Source of the DNA: Actinidia chinensis
Lineage: Eukaryota > Streptophyta > Magnoliopsida > Ericales > Actinidiaceae
DNA length: 10,990 nt
Reading direction: 5' to 3'
Assembly (NCBI GenBank): GCA_009663005.1
Contig: VIGQ01001060.1
Span: 1 to 10,990 of the forward strand
In this document: one piece after another, positions 1-8,519 of the stretch
How positions within the stretch are numbered: the stretch's first letter is position 1
How the letters are laid out: every line of letters begins with the position of its first letter
Notes under the pieces: model-generated
Databases searched by the model: none
Told to the model about the DNA's origin: nothing
The model's input: only the letters and a program-made list of their open reading frames with translations
Translations under genes and position numbers: made by a program

Positions 1-519
1 GTTGCCAGCCATGTACCATACCAACGCGCAGCTACTTTCCAGATTCGGGATGAGCAACTCTGCTCTGGTGAATGCAATGCGATTTTTTCCAAGGCCCATG
101 GCACAGAAAAGACCATGAGGCGCCCTGCTTCGTCCATGACAGCAGATCATTTCCCAGGTGGCGCCATGATAGGTTCGTTCAAGGGAAAACATCGCGGCCC
201 TGTGGAAGCTCTAGCTGACGTTTTTCTCCCGAGATGCCATTTCACCAGTTTCGTCGGGATCTCGTGAGAATATTTGAGGCCTGACGAATATCCATCACAG
301 GCAGGGCTTATGTATGCGACGCAGCCGTTCTTGACCATGATTACCTTCCTAATACTTGTTAGGGGAAAACCAAACTTACCCAGGCTTGACTTACTGGCAA
401 CACCGCTACTAGACCCTAGCTCGTCGATGCGGGGCCGTCGAGGCCTTTTACGGGCGGTGTTGTGTTGATTGTCTGTAGTTTACATGTTCCGAGTCTCCGA
501 ACAGATCATCCACGTCCAT
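1..519 (-). CDS. MED16: Mediator complex subunit 16 (MED16/SIN4), N-terminal part, frame-disrupted, runs off left edge
   Basis: MED16 belongs to the tail module of the Mediator complex, which links nuclear transcription activators to RNA polymerase II. The start chosen is the ATG at 519-517, which opens with MDVDDLFGDSE, a typical fungal MED16 N-terminus. After a short intron the frame gives KNGCVAYIS, then WHLG, LELPQGRDVFP (other frame, about 185-225), HLGNDL, and AVMDEAGRLMVFS (about 90-145). This is the first part of the WD40-like propeller of the family. FTRAELLIPNLES (about 20-75) follows in a third frame. At least five frame changes are needed across about 500 bases. The C-terminal majority lies outside the window. 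Upstream of 519 the same frame stays open to 723 without family similarity, and I treat that part as 5' flank. The assignment rests on remembered family motifs and was not checked by search. Confidence 0.84.
349..394 (-). other. Probable spliceosomal intron in MED16
   Basis: On the minus strand a GTAAGT donor at 394-389 is followed by a CTAAC branch site (362-358) and a TAG acceptor (351-349), giving about 46 nt, normal for a filamentous ascomycete. A second GTAAGT at 379-374 would give only 31 nt and is less likely. Before the donor the sequence reads as the short linker after the MED16 N-terminus. After the acceptor it soon reaches the KNGCVAYIS block. The exact length is uncertain because the sequence carries indels. 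Confidence 0.6.
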
Positions 520-1611
520 GTTGTAAGCTTGCCCCGTCCATGGTGTCGGTGGTCGGCTACCGGGAGGTTGAATGAATCGGCATACGCGTTCAAGAAAACC
601 AAAGTTGGGGAAAGAGGGAGCAACAGCCTTTTGGTAGGCGAACCGTGCCAATTCAACTGACAAAAAAAAACACTTGGGTATCACTCTGGGAAACGCAAAG
701 AAAAAACTAGAAACGATTTTCAAGAGGGTTGGCAGAGGGTGTAGATGTTCTCCGAGTTGATGAGGCTGCTCTCTGGTTGGTCAAGGATGGAAAGCGGCAT
801 AACGTACACTACGGCGACTAGCGCTGTCTTAGTTAGCTCGTGTCTGTCGTGAGAGCTTCGTGCGCTTCGTCATGTCCAGCCTTCATCCCCTCAGAGATCG
901 TTGGTCATGGCAACGCAAACCGCAAACCGTTGGTATCGTGATGCGCATTCCAGGAGTGTAACCATGCGATGTAGAACTAGCGCATACTGGCGAGCGCACG
1001 ATGCGTCCCTCTCCTCGGACATCTTGGCGGTGCCCGCGTGCCGTAGCTGTCTCTAGGGCTTCAAATGAGCCATCCAATGGAGACATCTTACAGTCAAAGA
1101 GCAAATGCAAAACTCCAAACCTCACACTGCCCTAACGCCGTGCTTCGGCCATGCGACTAGGTGATGATTTGCTTTATGCTTGGCATCCGTCGATTCTGGC
1201 ACAGACTCGTCGCAAATGTAAACAGGTGGAGTGTTTAGGAGGTCCTCCCTTGGCGTCCTTACCCGGCGCCCCATGGTTGTCAAGGTGAACCAGCCCTCAT
1301 TGTCGCATGGTCCCGCCAACCTCTTCAACTCGCCCTTCCACCTTCACTCACCACCTCCACCACCAACGCGTCTACTCCCCGGAGCCAGCGCGCCTACCTA
1401 AATTTAAATCGTCGCCTTGCCGAATCCGTCGCAATGATGTAGCGTACCTTGTCCCATTCGCACCTGGCACTCATTTCCCTCGAGGAGAGCCACGCCGAGC
1501 CGTGACAGCCAGCGAACCCCCCCCCTGCTCATTCTGCGCTTCCACACTAACCACCGTTCTCCACCCGTCGTCGCACGCGGCATATCTGGAGTAAAAACAC
1601 CAACAAAACAG

Positions 1612-1621
1612 ATGTATACAT
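1612..1621. promoter_or_regulatory. 10-bp perfect palindrome
   Basis: ATGTATACAT reads the same on both strands. It lies about 170 bp upstream of the proposed sirtuin start and 26 bp before a second, larger inverted repeat. The function is unknown. A ten-base palindrome can occur by chance in a sequence of this length. Confidence 0.3.
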
Positions 1622-1646
1622 ATGGGACCGACCGCACACGTTACGA

Positions 1647-1666
1647 GCTACAACACACGTTGTAGC
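1647..1666. repeat. Perfect inverted repeat, 8-bp arms with 4-bp loop, upstream of the sirtuin gene
   Basis: The arms GCTACAAC and GTTGTAGC are exact reverse complements around the spacer ACAC. The element is centred about 135 bp upstream of the ATG at 1792, within the likely promoter or 5' UTR. It could be a binding site for a dimeric regulator or a hairpin in the leader RNA. Both are inference. It is intact although the neighbouring coding sequence contains many indels. Confidence 0.4.
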
Positions 1667-1791
1667 ACTAGACGTGGGTGTCCTGAAGCCGGCGGTCCGC
1701 TAATTCACAAGCGCACCTCCGGCACGACACACGCTTGTCCTGCCATTGTTGTATCTATCACAACCACACGGCGCGCAACTGCCATTTCACA

Positions 1792-3779
1792 ATGGCTTGC
1801 AGCACGCTAAACAACGTGCCGAGCTCCGCCCTTGACCGCAGATCTTCAGATCAGAAAGTCTCCCTTCTCTTTCCCGGTCGCCGACACCACCGCAGAGATG
1901 AAATCCCTTGCTCACCGGCGCGCGTACAGTCTCCCTCCTATTCCCGGCGGTCGTCCGCCAAGACCACGCCGACGCCCGAAGGACATGGCCCTCTCCGCCG
2001 TCCAGCAACGACGACAACCCGCGTCCAGCAAAGCAGGAGGAAGACTGTCGGAACCCAAAGGAGCGCACAGCCGAATATCTTGACCTCTCCCAATCCGAAA
2101 TTCCCGTCGACGACCTGCCCCAACTGCAGCGCTTGCTGAGCGTCTTACATAAGAAGCGCAGATGTCGTTATTGCAGGTGCTGGCATTCGGTATCGGCTGG
2201 CATTCCCGAATCCGTTCTGCTACCGGCTTGTTCAACACGCTCAAGAAGGAGCACAAGCTCAAATCCTCTGGCAAGGACCTCTTCGACGCATCTGTTTACC
2301 AGGATGAACGTCCCGTCGACATTTCACGACATGGTCCGCACACATCCCACCACACAAAGTCTGCAAAGCCTACCGCTTTCACCATCTCCTCGCGAGCTCG
2401 CCCAGAAAGGGGTCTAATGCGTTATTACAATCAGAATGTCGACGGCATTAGACCACGTCGCTACCCCCTCTGAGCACACAGGTCCACTCCCGAAGAAGCG
2501 GACCTGGCCCAAAAACGGTGCAGGTCATGGTGGGCCTTGATTCATGTCGTGCTCGAAAAGTGCCACGCGGTAACGCCCTTTCGATGCTGATCAGTTTAAC
2601 GGACTAGTCACCTCCTTGCCCGAGCTGCGTGCAAAACGACGAGATCCGTCAAGTCGCGGACACAAACGGAGCCACGGCATCGGGCGGTTGCGCCCGCGGC
2701 ATGGTCCTTTACAACGAACATCAACCCTGATGACGAGTCAATGGTTCCTGCGCGTCCTACGAAATGCGTATGCGACGGACGCGTCATTGTGGCTGGTAAC
2801 CACGTTAAAGGTCCCGGCGTACGGCGCATGCTCGCGAAATGTGCAACATCGTTCGTGACCGAAAGGACGGCGTCACAGTATGGCTGAATAACGATCCTGA
2901 GCCCGTTGGGAAAGATCTCGAGGAAAAGTGGGATATGGTGGTGAAGGGCCTTGTTGAGAAGTTGCTCGCCATGCAAACATGCGACGATGGGACGACCCCA
3001 AGGGACTACAGGACGGTTCCGACGAGGGATATCAGCAAGATCAAGGAGAAACAAAGAGCTGAAGTTGTCATTGGCACGCTCGCAAAACTGGTGTTACTGC
3101 GCAACGGCCGGCCAGCTGACGCCTGGTCAAAGCCCACGAATCCAGCCCGTTCATTTACCAAAGACGAGCGGACAAAGCCATCGAAGAAGGGCACAAAGAG
3201 AGGGCCGACGTACAAAATTGCGCGAATGGACCCTCGGCAAGTTGCAGGGAAAGCACCTGCAAGAAAGCCCAAGGCGCAACCAAAGAAGGAGAAGCGCGCA
3301 AAAGCAAGGCAAAGAAGGAGCCAAAGCAGGGAGGCTCCTGCCATCAACAATGTCTTCAAGGCCCACCAAAGGCACTAAGAAGGCTGGGGAGCAAGCCTTC
3401 GGTAAAGCGTCCGATCCTGCCCTCTCAATCACCCAATTCGAATTCGATCCACAAGAAGCACAAAAGAAAACGTCAGCGACGGCAATCCATGTTGGGAAGA
3501 CCCGGGTCCGGTCACGCCCAAGGAAGCAGTCAAGGTTGACCAAAATTAAGTCGGACTACGTTTTCCGCCAGTGTCCAACTGCTGACAGCCGTAACAATCA
3601 TTCGCCAAAGCGGCACCGTGGAAAGCTTTCCACCCACCAAAGACCGGACACCCAGCGCGCAAATTGAGGAGGACGATGCCTACGCGCGTGCTACAAGCGA
3701 ATCTCGCCCTTCATCATCCGGCAAGCGCCCACCAGGGCAACGTAAGCAGAGAGCCCTAAGGTGCAGTCCCAAGATATGA
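1792..3779 (+). CDS. Hst3/Hst4-like NAD-dependent histone deacetylase (sirtuin), frame-disrupted
   Basis: Class I sirtuins of the Hst3/Hst4 group remove acetyl groups, chiefly from histone H3 K56, in the nucleus, using NAD+. The start is the ATG at 1792 in a good context (CACAATGG), reading MACSTLNNVPSSALDRRSS. A polar linker and EYLDLSQSEIPVDD follow, then the NAD-binding block spread over three frames at 2161-2230: VVIAGAGI, SVSAGIP, RSATGLFNTLKKEHKLKSSG. FHDMVRT comes next, then NQNVDGI (2432-2450, usually TQNVDGI), then the catalytic His as HGG (about 2526-2534). Two zinc CxxC pairs have Cys codons at 2550, 2561, 2617 and 2626. KRSHGIGRLRPR, VTVWLNNDPEPVGKDLEEKWD (2875-2934) and a HANMRRWDD-like block complete the core. 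A long Lys/Arg/Gln-rich tail follows. Its last 60 codons form one open frame ending at the TGA at 3777. At least a dozen frame changes are needed. No intron was seen. The family call is firm; Hst3 versus Hst4 is not settled. Confidence 0.92.
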
Positions 3780-4587
3780 ACCACCTCCTCTGCTAGGTCT
3801 GTTGCATATTTCGGGTTTATGATACGGTTTTCTTCATTCGCATATGGCCGCGGCATGACAGCATCAGAGGCGTTTGCTATATGCGCAGATGGATATTAGC
3901 TGCTACCAATACCTTTTCCTGGTGGGCATGCAGCATTCTACCTTTTCGAGGCATGATACCCAGGGCGGACCCCTGTTGGAGGGCAGGCACGGTGCCTTGG
4001 GGTCCATTTAGATGCAGGATAGCGTTAGGAGCATAGTTTAGGGCTTTGGCCTCAATGATATTATTCAAGTATACTGATGTGCTTTTCACATTGTAACCGT
4101 CTGATTTCCATGCAGTGTTCCCATCCTTGCTCTCATTTGAGAAATCCTACGGACTTGTTTACGAACGGTACGCGTTCGAGGCGCGCCTTCCAGGCCGGCG
4201 GGCCTGCTTGGCGCTTGCTCCACCTGCGCCTATCTGGCTGACAACTTGTCCTTGATTTGAGTCTTGCACCGGACATTGGTCGACCGAATTTGAATCTGAA
4301 ATTCATGGTTGCTGTCAAATGATGCCGATATTCGTGTTGTAATTGTGACCAAGCTCCGGAAGGTATCACATTCAGCGTTTTCGAAGTAAAGACATACACC
4401 ACCTACACGTTAAACATCCGAATCGGTCCCGAAGGCGTTGTGTTTCACAACTCGAGCCATTCTGGTCAGAAGAGCTAGGAAGGCTGGAGGGATGCATCCA
4501 ATGGCTTTCGGGCCCACTTACAGTACTGAACCTGAACTCAACCGCCCATTACGATAGTACGCGTAGAGCGGTGAGGATCCAAACACA
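3780..4587. other. Intergenic region between the sirtuin and PLC-like genes
   Basis: This is about 0.8 kb between two genes on the same strand, so it should contain the sirtuin 3' end and the promoter of the PLC-like gene. Minus-strand ORFs at 3877-4089 and 4133-4402 show no family motif and are probably chance. The 5' end of the PLC-like gene is not fixed. ATGs at 4492 and 4501 are possible earlier starts, so part of the last 100 bases may be coding. Confidence 0.45.
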
Positions 4588-6099
4588 TTGCAATCAGAGC
4601 CACGGGTATTTTCAGCTCAAAGGACCAGTAACAGCGCCCCACATCGCCCGATCTCAATGGCATGCGCGATCTTCAATCACCGAGATTTGGACTCACATTA
4701 CAACCTTTTGAATCCTACAACACCCTCAGCTTTCCACCCCCAGATCAAGCCTAGCACCGCAACGCTATCAAGTCCACCACCCCGATCACACCGTTGAAAC
4801 CGCAAAGATGAACGTCCCATCGCATCGACACGCATCTCACCTATACGCAAAAGTCCTCACAAGCCTTTACCCAGCGCTCTCTGGCAAATCCATCACAACC
4901 TACAAAGCCACTTTCATCTTTCAAATCCTCCAAGCCAATCCCTCATCTATCAATCCACTGCATCAACCACCTACCGGAATATTCATCATGGAATGGCCAG
5001 CTCTCCAACCGTCTCCTCTAAATCCGCATAAGCTTCCCATAACACACACTCACACACGCAACTACCTACAGTGCCTACCCTCCGTCCGGTGCCAAGTAAC
5101 AGACAATCAACACGCAGCTGGAAAACTCATCCGCTTCCTCGACATCGTGTGCAAACCAAGCACGCACGGACGCGTCGAGACGGACCTCTACCTAGTTCAC
5201 GGTGCCTTCCCCGTGAGCCTAACGGGCCCAAATCTTGCGGCCCCATCCTGGATATTTGGCTTACGACTTTTTGCCGCCAACCCCACTGAGACTATCTTGA
5301 TAAGCCGAGAGCGAAGGTGTGGAACGCCACAGATGAACAACCTCGCCCACATCCTGGAAGACCACTACAAACAATCGCTCCCCACCCTCAGCCCTTGTAC
5401 ACAGAAACAAAATCCCGTATCTCGGGTCCGTACGCGGAAACTCGTCTTATTGCGTCGGTACAACGTAAGCCAAACCGTGTCGTTCGACTTCTCCTTCCAA
5501 CGTCAGAACGGGGGGCCTTGGACGCGAACAGCGTGGCCGCATAATGCGCATCATGCCTTTCCTTCCCCAGTTCGTCCTCCTCCTCTCATCATCAACCTCT
5601 ACCACGTCCCCAACATCCATTCTCCTCCAGACTTCTGCGAAGTCCTAATTCCCCACCCTCTCCCCACAAAACTGCAACGCTGCAAAACGACCACCTCGTT
5701 CGCTCGGCAGAGGCAATACACCCCATTCCCGGTCTGACTACTGATACGAAAAACCGGTGCCGCGCCGGGCCCGCTGTTACCTGAATTTCCCCTCTGCGCG
5801 ATTAACTTTTTGGAAGAAGGCGTGGTTTGGCCGAGTGCGATTGCAAAGGTGGTTAATGAGGGGATGGAGGAGTGGCTTTGTGGAGGGCATCATTTGGAGG
5901 GGCAGCGGATGGGGTGGGAGTACGGATATGGGGATCAATAGGGTGAATAGTGGGGATGGAAGTACGGGGGTTGTGATTATGGATTGTTTTGGTGATAATG
6001 GGGATTGGGAGTTGGCGAGGTTGTTGTGGGATGACTATGGGTGTTTTTGAGCAGATATGGCTTCGCTTTCTTGAAAGGGTAAGAAAGAAGGTTAGGTGA
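4588..6099 (+). CDS. Fungal PLC-like phosphodiesterase (PI-PLC X-domain type), frame-disrupted
   Basis: Proteins of this fungal family share the TIM-barrel X domain of phosphatidylinositol-specific phospholipase C, a phosphodiesterase using two catalytic His. The true substrates of these fungal members are mostly unknown. In order: PFESYNTLSFPPPDQA, then THLTYTQKSSQAFT (about 4833-4875), LPEYSSW (about 4970-4995), and a damaged SIPGTHDS-type first His block reading ISFP and THATTYS (about 5020-5070). The core continues with VRCQVTDNQHAAG, IRFLDI (about 5130-5150), DLYLVHGAFPVSLTGP (second His, 5182-5229), AANPTETILIS and GKLVLLRRYNV. DFCEVLIPHPLPTKL, WPSAIAKVVNEGMEEWLCGG and GVVIMDCFGDNGDWELARL end the fold. 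A one-base deletion seems to create the stop at 6048-6050. The adjacent frame continues as MGVFEQIWLRFLERVRKKVR to the TGA at 6097, which I prefer. The start is approximate. No secretion signal is evident. Confidence 0.87.
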
Positions 6100-7179
6100 G
6101 ATCAAGCTGGTGCAGCGATTTTGCGTGCATATCATGGTGGGATTTGTACAAGGAATAGGAATACAGTCGTAGAGCTGACAAAACGTGTCTGACCCCCTAT
6201 GGTACAAAACACACCCTGGACTCTTTTCTCTTCCACTTGGGAGCTCCAGTAAAACTATCCTTACCTCCTTATACTCTCCTTGGCCAAAGCCCCCAACATC
6301 CAGCCCGTCTTCTCCTCAGTCCCAGCCCTTTCTGCCCACCCGGCTCGCGCTCACGGGTGTCATCTTCTCCCTAGCCCGTAGCCCTCAATACCGGCCCGCC
6401 CATACCAACCAACCTGCCACCAAATTGGGCTCGCATGATCCATGTCGTGGTCTTCCTCTTCATAGCCGAATGAACTCCAGGACAACAAAGCAACAAACAG
6501 CATCTTGGGGCCAAAAACGCCACCTCTGCATCCTTTAACAGCGGAATCTAACCTTCTCTTGTTCTGTTAAGAAGACAGACAAGCGCGGAAATACCCAGAT
6601 AGCGGCTGAGCCCGACAGAAGTGCGGTAATGTTTCCGCGAACCGAGGTTGCCCGTACACAAAGCGATGCAAAGCGTGCCCACGGAGCGGCGCTGATATAC
6701 GTGGCCCCATGAAGACGCCGCGGCCGCGAGGTCGCAGACACGGGGCAGACGAGACACAGCATCATCATGTTTTGGCGATGGAGGTGCTCGTGTTGATGTG
6801 GCCTTCAGACGTTGAGGGCGCTTGGACGGCGCGTGGGTAACCGGGGACATGGCATGAGTACGCGTCATTTATGGGCCAGAGGGGCATGACGCCCCATCCT
6901 ATCGCTAGGACACGTTTGGTGAGTACAGGGCGCCGATGGTGGCGTTGTGGGGGACAGTCGGTGAAGAGGCGTACTCGGGGGAGGGCGGGAGGTAGTAGTG
7001 TGCAAAAGCGTGGTAGGGGGCTGTGCCGAGGACTAGGCGGTCATGGGGTAGAGACGTTGCGACTGGATCTTCGTTAGTAATTCGTTTTTGAGTTTAGATT
7101 GGGAGAGAAGACGTCCAAGCGTAGTTTTGCGCCAGCAACATCTCTGCTGTCGCGCTGCCGTTACTTGTGACGCTTTGTT

Positions 7180-7570
7180 GTACTTTTTTCCCATTTCTTC
7201 TTTCCTTTCCTTCGACTGACTTGCTTCGCGAACCAAAAACATCGACGTCGTCCGTCTGGCCCCTTCATGAGTTGGGTGCCAGTCCGTCGATCGCACCCAC
7301 TCTCCATGGCCAGCTGCTCCTCCATTTCCCTTTCTTTTGGCCCCTCCGTCTTGCTTCGCTATCGCGTATCTCTTCCAATCGCGCTCCGTCCTTCTTCTCC
7401 CTCATGTTGAAGCTCAAACTGACTCTTGCCGGCATGCGTATGCCAATCTTCTGGTTCTCTTCTTCCTGGCGCAACCTCCTCCGCCTCGTTCCTTCTCCCT
7501 TTGCTCCTGAGCGCGGGCGGGTCTTTGTACTTGGACTCGGTTTCAGGGTCTTGCTAGCCATATTTTCGTA
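7180..7570 (+). promoter_or_regulatory. Pyrimidine-rich tract, possible promoter/5' leader (or purine-rich coding on the other strand)
   Basis: The plus strand is dominated by CT runs such as TTTTTTCCCATTTCTTCTTT. In ascomycetes such tracts often lie just upstream of transcription starts. Read on the minus strand it becomes a purine-rich ORF (7561-7265) starting MASKTLKPSPSTKTRPRSG, very rich in Arg, Lys and Glu, which I cannot assign. I favour the promoter or leader reading, with an ATG at 7575 directly after the tract, but the choice is uncertain. Confidence 0.3.
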
Positions 7571-7574
7571 GGAA

Positions 7575-7832
7575 ATGCGATTGGCCTCTTTCTCCGGCCC
7601 CTTCCTCTGCTGCGCGTGCTTCGTCTATTTGGTATCTGCCTCGTACCAACTCGAGCCCCCCTTGAGCGCCGTCTCCCTGCCACTGTGCGTATATTGCTTC
7701 CCTAGGTTGTCCACGCCGGTAGTCGGCTATCGACCTTGCTGTGCGCCGATGGTGCAGTATCGCAGGACATTGTTGCCATCGTGCGGTGAGCTACGGCCAA
7801 AGAATGCGTTTATTTTTTGCTGCTTCCATTGA
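7575..7832 (+). CDS. Weak candidate: small Cys-rich protein with a signal-peptide-like start
   Basis: This 85-codon ORF begins right after the pyrimidine-rich tract. It opens with MRLASFSGPFLCCACFVYLV, a basic residue followed by a hydrophobic stretch, and SAS is a plausible cleavage site. About ten Cys occur in 85 residues, some as CC pairs, which recalls small secreted fungal proteins. No family was recognised. Given the indels throughout this window, the C-terminus could be out of frame and the ORF may be chance. A GC-rich 127-codon ORF (7741-8124) overlaps it in another frame. Confidence 0.15.
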   Translation: MRLASFSGPFLCCACFVYLVSASYQLEPPLSAVSLPLCVYCFPRLSTPVVGYRPCCAPMVQYRRTLLPSCGELRPKNAFIFCCFH

Positions 7833-8519
7833 CCGGACCTCGGGAGAGGGCGATCCGTACTGTGCGCTGCGGGATTGTGTATGGCATGGTCTGCGGCGAT
7901 CTATCACTTCGGGCTCGATAGCGGGGCGTACAGGCAAAGAACGGCATTGCGGGGGTCGTGAGGCTCGATGTCGCTGTACGAGGGCTAGCAGCGGGGATCG
8001 TGACGACTGCTCGACGTGTGCTGGTGTGGTTACAAAGTCTCCGCGCGAGTTGATGCGCATGCTGGCCGGAGAGAGACATGGCCTGGTTTGCGCCGTGTCC
8101 TGCCTCGGAATGTCTATGCAGTGATCAAAGTACCAGACTATAACAAGTGATAGTTTTCCTACACTTTTGAATGGGCTGAGACGGTCATGGCATGGTCGGT
8201 GGCTGTGAGGGTTAGCCTCCTCAATCAATGATGCATGTTCCTTCTCGAAATGTTCGCTTCTGTCTCAGCCCTACAGTGCCTCCCCCGCTGCCACGCCCAG
8301 TTTCTAGTCATGAGCACCTTTCCATGGCATAAGAACTGACCTCATCCATCACGTTCTACGATCATGTCCCGATCTCTAAACCCCTCCTCCATCTCACGTG
8401 CATCTGAAACCGCAGAAATTATGGCCCACCCATTCCGTCAATGTTCATTCCCCCCTTCTATTCTTCTACTCCTAGACCCACAAACCACCCTACACCTTCC
8501 GGAAGATCTACTTGCCGCC

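Larger units (their letters stand above)
520..1791. other. Divergent intergenic region between MED16 and the sirtuin gene
   Basis: This stretch separates two divergently transcribed genes and should hold both promoters. I recognise no gene in it. Two ORFs of under 100 codons in its middle (1122-1328 minus and 1307-1594 plus) match nothing I know. The plus strand is pyrimidine-rich from about 1318 to 1385 and carries a run of eight C at about 1518, in keeping with a fungal promoter or 5' UTR of the rightward gene. A palindrome and a perfect inverted repeat lie at 1612-1666 and are listed separately. No clear TATA box was found for either gene. Confidence 0.5.
6100..8519. other. 2.4 kb region without a recognisable gene between convergent genes
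   Basis: The flanking genes converge on this stretch, which is longer than expected for two 3' ends in a compact fungal genome. The plus strand is strongly pyrimidine-rich at about 7180-7570, G-rich at about 6890-7030 and GC-rich at 7840-8110. ORFs at 6185-6538 (+), 6548-6868 (-), 7265-7561 (-), 7575-7832 (+), 7741-8124 (+) and 7791-8228 (-) are of chance-like length for stop-poor GC-rich DNA. None shows a motif I know. Because frames are broken elsewhere, a real but fast-evolving gene could be hidden here and not be visible as an ORF. Confidence 0.5.

Noticed and set aside
448..723. 91-codon minus-strand ORF taken as a whole gene
   Set aside because: Only its C-terminal part from the ATG at 519 (MDVDDLFGDSE) fits a family, namely the MED16 start. 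The upstream part is probably 5' flank that happens to be open.
1122..1328. 68-codon minus-strand ORF containing LLNTPPVYICDESVPES
   Set aside because: It looks protein-like, but I know no matching family, neighbouring frames do not extend it, and the length is within chance expectation.
1307..1594. 95-codon plus-strand ORF rich in His, Ser and Pro
   Set aside because: Composition reflects the pyrimidine-rich promoter-like strand; no motif was recognised.
3006..3543. Minus-strand hydrophobic ORFs of 117 and 130 codons overlapping the sirtuin tail
   Set aside because: They are antisense shadows of the Lys-rich plus-strand coding sequence, which reads as Leu, Phe and Cys on the other strand.
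4133..4402. 89-codon minus-strand ORF, basic in its C-terminal half
   Set aside because: No family motif, no supporting neighbouring frame, and it lies between two well-supported plus-strand genes.
4406..4475. Plus-strand stretch reading NIRIGPEGVVFHNSSHSG, considered as an upstream exon of the PLC-like gene
   Set aside because: It reads plausibly, but I could not link it to the family's N-terminus or find convincing splice sites.
5040..5065. CA-rich microsatellite-like stretch (ACACACACTCACACACGC)
   Set aside because: It lies inside the PLC-like coding sequence at the damaged first-His block and is explained by coding for Thr and His there.
7265..7561. 98-codon minus-strand Arg/Lys/Glu-rich ORF starting MASKTLKPSPS
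   Set aside because: The purine-rich complement of a promoter-like CT tract tends to give such ORFs, and no ribosome-biogenesis or other basic-protein family could be recognised.
7791..8228. 145-codon minus-strand ORF
   Set aside because: It is long for the region, but the DNA is GC-rich and stop-poor, three other ORFs overlap it, and no motif is visible.
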